A DNA stretch of 64,000 nucleotides from Pteria penguin. Lineage: Eukaryota > Mollusca > Bivalvia > Pterioida > Pteriidae. How positions within the stretch are numbered: position 1 is the first letter of the stretch; the number at the start of each line of letters is the position of its first letter. The stretch is taken from positions 38,583,501 through 38,647,500 of the forward strand of contig CM068592.1 of assembly GCA_035048485.1 (NCBI GenBank), read 5' to 3'. Below the pieces are notes generated by a model that made no database searches, was not told the origin of the DNA, and saw nothing but the letters and a program-made list of their open reading frames with translations. A program made the translations under genes and the position numbers. Below are positions 57,201 to 64,000 of the stretch, one piece after another.

Positions 57201-59313
57201 AGTGTACAACAATGCGTGTCTTCTTGAGAAATGTCCATATACTTTTACTGTTTACACGGATTAGTTCCTCTAATGATTAGATAATGTCAGTTTGTATTAA
57301 GCCCTGTTTCATTAATTAATAAGCATTTCCTGCTTTGCATATGTCTACATGAGAAATAGATATTACTGCACAATCACCCTAATTTCATATTATTCCATAC
57401 AATGTAGCATTCATTTATGGTGTTATGAAAAATTGCAAATATAGTGTATGTAGGAACTGTGATAGTGATTTATGGTATATGATTTCCATATTTGATGGAT
57501 TTAGTCAGTGCATTGTTCTATTTCAAAGGGTACCATCTTGTGCATTTTATATATTTACAAGACACTGTATATATTTCATGTACTTTTTATAGATATTATT
57601 AACAAACGTAGATCTAATTAATGTATTGTCTCTGGTAGCTTTTATCATATTTATTTTTCTTCTTTTTTATTTTTACATTTGTTCATGTTCAATATATTAT
57701 GTCATCAGGGAATAAAGCTTTGTGATACAAGAAATAAGATGGTCTCTTATTTCTTTATAAATAATACCTAACACTTAACTTCAATCAATCTATAAAGATT
57801 TGGATGAAGAGTAAAAGTTGTATTGGGAAATCAGATCATAAGCCCAAGGAGCTATAGCACCTCAAAACTCTGTTAAGCCTAGGTTTGATTACCCATCAGG
57901 CCAAGTGTGGTCCCACCTGCAGGCTGAAGGTGAGTTAAACAAGGTACGATAGTTTTCTCAATTACACTGGCTGCCACCATGTAGGTACAATAATCATGAT
58001 AGACTAGGGGCGTGTCACAAAACCACAAGTATAACTAGGGGCGTGTCACAAAACCACAAGTATAACTAGGGGCGTGTCACAAAACCACAAGTATAACTAG
58101 GGGCGTGTCACAAAACCACAAGTATAACTAGGGGCGTGTCACAAAACCACAAGTATAACTAGGCCATATAACTAAGTACACATTCTTCTGAATTTGAGTT
58201 CTCATCCAAAAACTGTTTTGTGATGGAATGATTGACATGCAGACATACAGACAGAGGGAAAAATGGATAGATACATACACATGCATACAGACAGAGGGAC
58301 AAATGGAGGGCCACAAAGACCATGCATACAGATCAAAGTGATGACTGGATATACACAGACATGCGGACAAACAAACAGAGGGATGAATGGATGGACACAT
58401 TGACATGCAGACATATAAATAGAGGGATGACTGGATGGACACATAGATATGCAGACATATAGATAGTGGATGAATGGATGGACACAGACATACAGTTAGA
58501 GGGATGAATGAAAGGACACATGGACATACAGATAGAGGGACAATGTATGGACACATTGACATGCAGACCTACAGATAGAGGAATGAATGGATGGACACAA
58601 AGACTGACCTATAATCCCTCTGTCTTTGCCAACAGGGGATAAAATACATGTAAATTCTAACCAGAACATTCTTTGTTTACATGCTTATTTATACTACTTC
58701 ATATGTATATCTATCTATACATGCTTTGCCACTATCAAACATTCCTAGAAAATCCATTATATAAGATATATAGAATCTTACCAGTCATTTTTCCTGACGT
58801 GTATCCAAAACTGCTAGTTACTGGTTTAGGTTTATTTTTAGCATCACGTAACCATTCTTCAAATTTTTTTTGTGCCTTGATTTGCTGACATTTTTTGGCA
58901 AGATCTTCTTCACGTTTTTTCTGTTTTTCTAATCTCCTTCTCTCTTGTTCTTCCTCTTCTTTTCTGTCTTTCCACTCATTGAATTTTCTCTCTGCTTTTA
59001 ACTCTAATGTCTGTTTATGTTCTTCTTTAATTTCTTTTTCTGCTCTGGACCGCTGCTTTTCCAATCGCTTACGTAATTTTTCTTCAAAACATTTTTTCTC
59101 CAACCACTCTGCTCTTTTTTCTGATGCTTTTTGCAACTGCATCTCCTTTTCCTGTACCTTTATTTGTTTTTCTAATTTTTGTTGTTTTTTCTGATTTTTT
59201 GCTTCTTTTCTTTTCACTCTTTCCTCTTTTGTTTTCTGAATAAGCCACTGTTCCCAAGGAGATAGATTTTCTTGTTGACTTTCAGTGAAATCTGACGTTT
59301 CATACTCTGACAT
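48103..59313 (-). CDS. CCDC34: CCDC34-like coiled-coil protein (host gene)
   Basis: Exon 59314-58782 encodes MSEYETSDF, then LSPWEQWL, a highly charged coiled coil (about residues 30-160), KKFEEWLRDAKNKPKPV and SFGYTSGKMTG. It ends with one base and donor GTAAGA. Exon 48251-48103 has acceptor 'tttttcag' and continues in phase: YHDTGAYPAPSFYNPIPW, a KPKPKSK tail, stop TAA. Joined, this gives 226 aa from this Met. LSPWE(Q)WL, KKFEEWL and YPxPxFYNPIPW are landmarks I associate with CCDC34. Human CCDC34 is longer at its N-terminus, so upstream exons may exist beyond 59314, where an acceptor-like 'ttgtag' precedes the ATG. CCDC34 is linked to sperm flagellum assembly. The 10.5-kb intron contains a whole second gene on the other strand. 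Confidence 0.78.
48394..48687 (+). mobile_element. full-length SINE (subtype A) with 12-bp TSD
   Basis: Element 48406-48675 between CATTAGATCCTC repeats (48394-48405, 48676-48687). The head 'gccggcgtggcctagtggta' and B-box ggttcgagtcc match Pol III consensus, so it may be transcribable. It lies in the CCDC34-like intron. Confidence 0.97.
48683..48707. repeat. (CT)n microsatellite
   Basis: About 12 CT units next to the SINE tail. Confidence 0.9.
49289..49302 (+). promoter_or_regulatory. X-box (RFX-type) match upstream of the ankyrin/Dpy-30 gene
   Basis: GTTCCTATAGAAAC fits RYYNYYWTRRNRAC at every position on both strands. RFX factors (DAF-19) bind such sites in promoters of ciliary genes. 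It lies about 280 bp upstream of the chosen ATG, which suits a proximal promoter. One 14-bp degenerate match is not proof. Confidence 0.5.
49579..49995 (+). CDS. ANK/Dpy-30 gene exon 1 (coding)
   Basis: 139 codons from MSVKLMEAIQAN to MTKLPELQ. The donor is CAG|GCAAGT, a GC-AG intron; no GT donor nearby keeps phase. Confidence 0.88.
49579..56269 (+). CDS. ankyrin-repeat / Dpy-30 / coiled-coil protein, probably axonemal
   Basis: Eleven exons join without a break into 734 aa: 49579-49995, 50539-50739, 51142-51243, 51720-52052, 53135-53307, 53603-53730, 54178-54297, 54738-54898, 55360-55560, 55703-55801, 56000-56269. Order: N-terminal ankyrin-like region (1-139), ankyrin block (140-250; LAPFHKAALYGS, GRTALHYAAA), Dpy-30 motif (about 307-342; YVAEHLGTALTLALAEIA...RPWDPIEYLGHWL), Glu/Lys/Gln coiled coil (352-420), a second ankyrin block (433-655; RMPLHYAMGL) and a Gln/Glu/Ser-rich tail. 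From family knowledge, Dpy-30 motifs form RIIa-like docking dimers, and in cilia they occur in radial spoke proteins. The X-box upstream and the CCDC34-like host gene fit a ciliary or flagellar role (inference). A Met at 49552 is in frame, but lies before a typical acceptor (ttttttctag), so 49579 was chosen. Confidence 0.92.
50157..50334. mobile_element. about 178-bp MITE with imperfect TIRs in intron 1
   Basis: ACAGAGTTATGTCCCATATG at the left pairs with the inverse of the right end (CCCAAATGGGAAGTTACTCTGT). The arms extend about 40 bp, to GACGGTA(C/T)CTGAC(A/G)TAAAA. The TSD is unclear. Confidence 0.7.
50539..50739 (+). CDS. ANK/Dpy-30 gene exon 2
   Basis: 67 codons, phase 0/0, EKVKTLHKAIEDDN to ALEHKDN. 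Same length and layout as exon 9. Confidence 0.93.
51142..51243 (+). CDS. ANK/Dpy-30 gene exon 3
   Basis: 34 codons, phase 0/0, GRTALHYAAAIP to KEDIKDL: one ankyrin repeat. Parallels exon 10. Confidence 0.93.
51720..52052 (+). CDS. ANK/Dpy-30 gene exon 4 (Dpy-30 motif)
   Basis: 111 codons, TGQTPKDYYSD to MSYIDQ. Holds the complete Dpy-30 two-helix motif with the central RPWDP turn. Confidence 0.95.
52053..53134 (+). other. intron 4 of the ANK/Dpy-30 gene
   Basis: 1.1 kb AT-rich, no recognisable repeat or gene. Confidence 0.7.
53135..53307 (+). CDS. ANK/Dpy-30 gene exon 5 (coiled coil)
   Basis: 57 codons plus two bases, QQQLLSSLQSEV then charged heptads (EAERIQREKEEEERKKKEQ). Confidence 0.93.
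53603..53730 (+). CDS. ANK/Dpy-30 gene exon 6
   Basis: AREADLLAQRPNLD to DGQTELHKLAGQE; links the coiled coil to the second ankyrin region. Phases 2/1. Confidence 0.92.
54178..54297 (+). CDS. ANK/Dpy-30 gene exon 7
   Basis: TDLTALLNLGYNLAERDV then KTARDIAAEKG: an ankyrin repeat with the typical TARDIA box. Confidence 0.92.
54738..54898 (+). CDS. ANK/Dpy-30 gene exon 8
   Basis: NFLKSLIEKEKFENLEQLL to FIESVPKTQ, phase 1/0. Confidence 0.92.
55115..55260 (-). mobile_element. degenerate SINE in intron 8
   Basis: 'cattatttcacctatttggtgg', 'caatcctgaagccatgagacc' and 'gccacatttagcatgatatggg' keep SINE order in minus orientation. Confidence 0.5.
55360..55560 (+). CDS. ANK/Dpy-30 gene exon 9
   Basis: 67 codons, phase 0/0, EKCKHLASLIEKGD to TLKCKDT. 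Paralogous to exon 2. Confidence 0.93.
55703..55801 (+). CDS. ANK/Dpy-30 gene exon 10
   Basis: 33 codons, phase 0/0, NRMPLHYAMGL to DENAKDV. Paralogous to exon 3. Confidence 0.93.
56000..56269 (+). CDS. ANK/Dpy-30 gene exon 11 (tail and stop)
   Basis: KQKVPSYYKENPTE then a Q/E/S/T-rich low-complexity tail ending SLEQTPS, TAA. The first residues echo the start of exon 4 (GQTPKDYY). Confidence 0.92.
   Translation, partial: KQKVPSYYKENPTEIQQIKESDISTTTSTQENQVQESEGQGQEGTEQTQDQTENNEGQNLNSQGEGQISQSEDGLVTSGGEQSLEQTPS
56270..57716 (+). terminator. 3' UTR and polyadenylation signal of the ANK/Dpy-30 gene
   Basis: About 1.4 kb AT-rich non-coding sequence. AATAAA at 57711-57716 is followed by 'gcttt' and a T-rich stretch, a convincing cleavage context. 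Earlier weak variants exist. Confidence 0.55.
58006..58162. repeat. 31-bp minisatellite, 5 units
   Basis: 'taggggcgtgtcacaaaacc' + 'acaagtataac' repeated with no visible change: very recent expansion. Confidence 0.97.
58235..58610. repeat. degenerate about 40-bp repeat (gacatgcagacatacagacagaggga)
   Basis: About 8 loose units with 'gatggacacat.gacatgcagacata...agaggga'. Minus-strand Cys/Pro/Ser-rich ORFs of 73-144 aa are artefacts of it. Confidence 0.88.
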
Positions 59314-59314
59314 C
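58782..59314 (-). CDS. CCDC34: CCDC34-like coiled-coil exon
   Basis: 177 codons plus one base, from MSEYETSDFTESQQEN. The acceptor-like 'ttgtag' and one G precede the ATG. Long K/E/Q heptads, no proline in the central part. Donor GTAAGA at 58781-58776. Confidence 0.82.
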
Positions 59315-59815
59315 CTACAATGGTAATTGTCATAATATATAACTTATTAAGATACATATCAGCCTTAATCATCATGCCTTCAACCCAACAAGTATCCATG
59401 TAGTAGGAGGTAATGAAAGGAATACTATCATAAGAGCTATATGAACTGTTAGGCAGGCATAGTTCTTCATTCTACAGCAAACTGCATCCTCTCCTAAATT
59501 AAGATAAGATATCTAATATATTATTCTCTCTTCCTTTAGCCTTAGTTAGCAAATATTGCATAAGAGGATTAACATAATCCAAACTTTTAACAGTTCATTA
59601 CACAGGCAGATATATACATGATTATTCTCCTTTTCAACTGTACTATATTAAAGTTAACTTATTAAGTTAAAGCGTTTTAACAAACAATTTGTGTAGTGTG
59701 AAAGCCAGTCAGTTAAAGCTCTGAAATAGTTCAGAAAAAAACCAAACTCTTCCAGGGTGCTAACGGGAGTATTGTACATCTGGAAAATCTCTGACACTTA
59801 CAATGTGAAAAAGAT

Positions 59816-59879
59816 TCACACAAGTAGTTACGACTGTAACGGAAGAGCTCTTCCGTTGCAGTCGTAACTATCACACAAG
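59816..59879. mobile_element. 46-bp palindrome with 9-bp TSD
   Basis: 59825-59870 is a palindrome (arm TAGTTACGACTGTAACGGAA plus GAG, centre GAG|CTC) with a single mismatch between arms. It is flanked by TCACACAAG at 59816-59824 and 59871-59879. It shares no sequence with the CAGRGAC family. Confidence 0.8.
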
Positions 59880-60544
59880 ATACTGTTAACTGTAGACCAT
59901 TTCTGTATCAGAGACATACGCTACTTTAGTCCGTCATCGTCTTCACAATGTATGTAACCTCCACGCAAACGAGATTAGGAATCGCAAAACCTTGAAATTG
60001 TGAAGATGAGTCCTTCATAATGTTCGTGGACACTGCTGAATCTAATGCGAAGAAGGCGGCTTAACAAGCAAAAAACAAACAGACAAACAAAAAAAAAAAA
60101 AAAAAAAAAGAAAAAAGTAGATTTTAATATCCCTAAATTGAGTTATTGTGGGTCGGCCCTAGCGGCCCATCCTTTGTTGTAACTTTGGGAAAGTTGCATG
60201 CGTTTCTGCGGTACACCAGAGATAAAATTAGGATTATCACTGCGGAGAGAGCATGTGTCACCTCGCTGACCCAGTTTGATAGATTTATACATGTAAGAGT
60301 AGTATCTTCGAGTCTTTCGCTGATTTTACAACAGAGGAGTATAAAATTTGTTGGAATATTTTCTGGGGATGGGTGTTACCCAACAATTTTTGAATATTTG
60401 ACGCACTTTTTAAATACTTCATTCGGTTGCCTAAGTGCCTTTTGGTTAATCATAGCCAATCGGAACATCATCGCCATTTTTACAAAAAAGGGGGGAGATC
60501 TTACTTGCGTACGGAAAGGGACGAGTTGTTACGATTGAGTGATA

Positions 60545-60632
60545 GTGTGATGAAAGACAGGTCACTGATATGCCCACGGCGGGAGTCGAACCCAGGACCT
60601 TTCAGTCAACTCATCCACTGAGCCCACCGGCT
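60545..60632 (-). mobile_element. SINE head fragment
   Basis: 'gatgaaagacaggtcac', 'gcgggagtcgaacccaggacc' and 'cactgagcccaccggcttt' show only the head side in minus orientation. Confidence 0.7.
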
Positions 60633-60832
60633 TTAAACAAACAGTAAATGATATGGTTAGTAATTTTAAAAGTTCATTTGCATACTAAATGCAGGCTAAT
60701 CCGTACGTCTAATAAACTCGCTTTGCCTTATGTACTGAATGGGCTAAATAAACCCAAATGTAAACTATTCGCCAAAAAGGAAGTGATACTGGAAATTTAT
60801 ATGTCTATGGTCGATCATCATTATCTTTATAT

Positions 60833-60866
60833 GTCTGCTCAGAGACATATATGTCTCTGGTCTGCT
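60833..60866. mobile_element. 20-bp palindrome with 7-bp TSD (copy 4)
   Basis: CAGAGACATATATGTCTCTG (60840-60859) is flanked by GTCTGCT on both sides (60833-60839, 60860-60866). Same termini as the 36-bp copies, with the centre missing. Confidence 0.8.
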
Positions 60867-61293
60867 AATTAACAGGGGCATAGCTGTACAATACAAATTT
60901 TAAAGCGTTATTCTGTTTTGAGGTTCTTTGCAGTTTTATCAAACATCCCATTCCGGCCCATACGTTGGTGCTTGCACCAAACTGTTTCTTGTAGATACTC
61001 CGCATACAGGACGTGCGACTGAGTTGCTGGCACCCTACGGCTACAGGGTACCGTTACCATGTATTGAACGAAGTGTAAAAACATGCCCATTCATATACAT
61101 GTACTGACCATACTTAATAAAAGCAATCAACTTAGAACTGCATTCCAGATTCTAATGCAAAAAATCTTCTCTCAATCTCTGTGGTTAATCTCTTTTGAGA
61201 CTCTTGCACGTGGCCGTATACCAAACCGCACGTCCGTATAATACCTTTATATAGGAAGTTAAACCCCATCCCTCCTACCCCGTCACTACTGTA

Positions 61294-61343
61294 GTAGTAG
61301 CAGGGACGTACATATCTTTAGATATATACGTCCCTGGTAGTAG
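61294..61343. mobile_element. 36-bp palindrome, CAGGGACGTA variant, 7-bp TSD (copy 5)
   Basis: 61301-61336: left arm CAGGGACGTACATATCTT; right arm is the inverse of CAGGGACGTATATATCTA. GTAGTAG on both sides (61294-61300, 61337-61343). Compensated G/C changes in both arms relative to the other copies indicate a second lineage. Confidence 0.78.
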
Positions 61344-61651
61344 TAAGGCCTTATGTCGTAGCAATAGTATTCTCCTTTTTATTACAAGTCCTAAAGCTTC
61401 GTCGCTTGTTTCTAATATAATATAGATTTATACTGTATACTGAAGTAAATATATAATTTGTATCTACGGGAAATAACGTATGTCCTCCAGGTCAACATTC
61501 TATAAGATATCCGTGTCCTAACCAGAGGTCTGTATGTCTCTTTAACGATCAACATATCTAAATATAAATTTTCTCCCGCGTAAACCATTATTACAGTAGT
61601 CTACCTGTGTTCTCGAATATAATCGTTATTTAAACCTCCTTTACCGTCGAG

Positions 61652-61725
61652 GGCTCCATAGCTCAGTTGGTTAGAGCGCCAGTCTAGTAAACTGGAGGTC
61701 GAGGGTTCGAATCCCTCTGGAGCCT
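61652..61725 (+). tRNA. tRNA-Thr (anticodon AGT)
   Basis: Full cloverleaf, no intron: acceptor GGCTCCA pairs with TGGAGCC, D-arm GCTC/GAGC, anticodon stem CCAGT/ACTGG around loop CTAGTAA (anticodon AGT, read as IGU, Thr), T-arm GAGGG/CCCTC with TTCGAAT. The A-box TAGCTCAGTTGG and B-box GGTTCGAATCC are consensus. CCA is not encoded, as usual in eukaryotes. Confidence 0.98.
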
Positions 61726-61746
61726 CGGCTATCACCTTATTTTGTA

Positions 61747-61756
61747 TTTTTTTTTT
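61747..61756 (+). terminator. Pol III terminator of tRNA-Thr
   Basis: Run of T residues 22 nt after the tRNA gene. Confidence 0.8.
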
Positions 61757-62073
61757 CCGGAATGAAAAGTACCGGTAAATAATGCATGGATCTATAAATG
61801 TATTGATCCGTTTTTATATTTTAAAGAAAAAGCAAGTGAAACAAGTCTTGAGTTAATAGATATTCAGACTACATATCTCTAGCCTACTTGTCAAATGAAA
61901 TTCAAAGGATGTATTGGGTAGGGTAGGGGTAAAAAGTGAAAAAAAAAAAGAAGAAAAGATTTTGTTGCCCTACTAAAAGTTGGATTTCGTCAATGTTTTG
62001 ACATGCTCTATATTAAACTTTTGAACTATATAAAAAGATAGGATAATACTTTGCATGTCTGCACCACAAATGA

Positions 62074-62374
62074 AACCCTTAAATGATTGATTGATTGATT
62101 ATTGTTTTACGTCACTCCACGATTATTTCACATATATGGTGACGGCATCTGCCTGATGCATTGCATACAAATTTAGACCTTTGCAATGGACCCACCCGAA
62201 GCAGTGAGGGATCTTTTACGTGCCACGCCTACCGTGACACGGGACCTTGGTTTTTACCGTCTCATCCGAAAGACAGAACACCGGTGTGCCTTGGACGGGA
62301 GTCGAACCCGGTACCTCTCGATCACGAGCCGAGCACCTTATCCACTAGGCCACACCGGCTTAACCCTTAAATGA
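62074..62374 (-). mobile_element. full-length SINE (subtype B) with 13-bp TSD
   Basis: Element 62087-62361 between AACCCTTAAATGA repeats (62074-62086, 62362-62374). Minus orientation; head 'ccactaggccacaccggct'; the reverse B-box ggagtcgaaccc is intact. Confidence 0.96.
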
Positions 62375-64000
62375 AAACCATTGGATAGGTTAGGTAGAGG
62401 GTTAAAGGTCAAGAACTAAGCATTTATGCCATGCATCAAGTCCTTATGCAAACTGCTTCATGAATGTTAATGTCAGAGAAACAGTACTCCTCTGGATCAG
62501 AATTTGTTTCATAAAGCTATAATAGAATATTTACCTATAGTAACCCAATTAATGGAGCTGATTTGTGTACTTTTAATCCTAAAATCAGGTTTTTAAATTA
62601 CATCTATAAATCTAGAGTGATAGATTTATGTTTTTACTATCAGAAACAAAAATCAGCACTTTGATCTGAAACTTATGCACATCCTCATCCTTATAGTCAT
62701 AGTTTAGGTTTTTATGGACATAAACATACATTCTTACCAGTTTATACTTTATCTGTAAACATAAGCTTTAGTGATGTAAATATGTTGTTACGACATAGTT
62801 TTAAACTATAACTTCTAATGATATAAATTTTATCGTCTAACAAGTAATACACAGTGTACAATATGTAACACAGTTTAAACCTGTTTTATACTAAATATTT
62901 GTCTTTCTTTCTTTTCTTTTATAAATACAATTACACTATAACATAAGTCTCTATAAACCTCACACACTTTTATCATCCTCAGTGTACAATGTTAGTAAGG
63001 CTACACCAAAAAAAATTCTTATTCTTCTGATTTTTATGATGAAAATAGAGAGGTGGCGAACAAACTTTCTTTTTTTCCAATATTTTCATGGAGCGAATTT
63101 TTTTTTTTGAAAACTATACCTTCATATATAATAAGACTGTTTAATCAACATGCTTACAACTCCAACATATGATCATTTCACTAATACTCAGAGAATTCCA
63201 TTAAGTTATCAAAAATATTCACCGGATTGCAGGATAACGTTATCCCCGACATCTGGGTTAGGCATACTTGAACGGCTGTGATGGCACTATCAACTTTTGA
63301 TATATGCTTGCAATAGATCAATATAAATAAATGTGGCAAAATAGGTACAACGTAACGAATTGTTAATCCACTTCAGGGAACGATAGAAATTAAACACATA
63401 AGACTGAACTTCAATAAAGAACATCTTTGTAGTTTTTTACCATCACTGCAGCTATGGTGGATAACTTTGCCATCAATAATTATAGTTTAAGATATCTACT
63501 TTTTTATGAAACTATCGTCATATGTAATTAAAAAAAAGAATACATTTTAAATCTTTTTGTCCACGCAAAAATAGCTGTGGGTATATACTTTTAATAGAGT
63601 TGTTTGTCAGTTTTTCTGTAGACGATTTTCCGCACTTTTCAACATACCCTTTAAGTTAATGGACTGTAACTGTCCATCAACCATGTGTAGACAAACTGCC
63701 ACTGAATGCTGCCTAGAATTGGTGAAAACCAGAACGGGATGCCTAATACAAACTTAAGAAATAAAACCCGACCATTTTTTTTTCTGGAAATTGAAAAAAA
63801 AAAAAGAAAATCAGAAAAATCGGAGCAGCGATTCCGTTGAACAAGACATTAATTTGTTGTAGCCTAAACAATTTTTTTTTATATCCCAAATTGGTCAAAC
63901 TTAATTTACCCTTAATGTTCCCTTGTAAGTAATGTGCTCTCAAGCCATCTCAAACCAGTAACCACTTACACACATTGTGTGGGTCTCCAAACAGTGGAGG
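62375..64000. other. gene-free stretch
   Basis: AT-rich, with poly-A/T tracts. No gene, SINE or palindrome is recognised. Confidence 0.5.

Larger units (their letters stand above)
59315..61650. other. intergenic or undetermined 5' part of the CCDC34-like gene
   Basis: No further coding exon could be recognised. Contains three palindromic elements, a poly-A-rich tract (60066-60117) and a SINE head fragment. Confidence 0.4.

Noticed and set aside
58128..58562. Overlapping Cys/Pro/Ser-rich minus ORFs
   Set aside because: Degenerate tandem repeat read on the opposite strand in three frames.
60146..60538. 130-aa plus ORF
   Set aside because: It runs toward a SINE head fragment, has no recognisable domain and no supporting exon structure.

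Overview
This is a eukaryotic nuclear window that is AT-rich, intron-rich and packed with repeats. The style of the repeats suggests a mollusc, most likely a bivalve: tRNA-headed SINEs ending in (AATC)n, 'gaccttgacc' minisatellites that finish at an ATGCTCCCC/GGGGAGCAT terminus, and many MITEs. I cannot name the species from sequence alone.

Four multi-exon protein genes and one tRNA can be supported. (1) A Ral small GTPase runs on the minus strand from the start codon at 31961 to the stop at 9209. It has four coding exons, 200 aa, all five G-box motifs and a CAAX end. Its three introns (6-9 kb each) fill 9.3-31.9 kb and are full of SINEs and minisatellites. (2) An unrecognised five-exon gene runs on the plus strand at 39049-41448. 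It encodes about 225 aa, every intron has the same phase, and a Cys-Pro-Val-x-Leu-Phe motif recurs in four consecutive exons. (3) A CCDC34-like coiled-coil gene runs on the minus strand. Its coiled-coil exon is at 58782-59314 and its C-terminal exon at 48103-48251. (4) An 11-exon ankyrin/Dpy-30/coiled-coil gene (734 aa, probably axonemal) lies on the plus strand at 49579-56269. It sits entirely inside the 10.5-kb intron of gene 3. An X-box-like (RFX) site lies about 280 bp upstream of its start codon. A tRNA-Thr(AGT) gene lies at 61652-61725.

Layout: 0-5 kb is repeats (LINE and SINE remnants, a SINE that carries an expanded 42-bp array, and a TIR element built on 147-bp repeats). 5-9 kb is AT-rich sequence downstream of Ral. 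9.2-32 kb is Ral. 32-39 kb is intergenic with two LINE C-terminal remnants, short palindromes, a SINE and low-complexity tracts. 39-41.5 kb is the CPV-repeat gene, with a 517-bp MITE in its second intron. 41.5-48 kb is an array-rich intergenic block with five tandem repeats, SINEs and a 219-bp MITE. 48-59.3 kb is the nested gene pair. 59.3-64 kb is intergenic, or the undetermined 5' part of the CCDC34-like gene, plus the tRNA.

The most unusual signal is a dispersed family of very short, near-perfect palindromes. They are 20-36 bp long, have CAGRGAC...GTCYCTG ends, and each is flanked by a direct repeat of exactly 7 bp. There are five clean copies and one half copy. A separate 46-bp palindrome has a 9-bp direct repeat. 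They look either like ultra-short mobile palindromes or like excision scars of a transposon that leaves about 18 bp of each terminal repeat behind.
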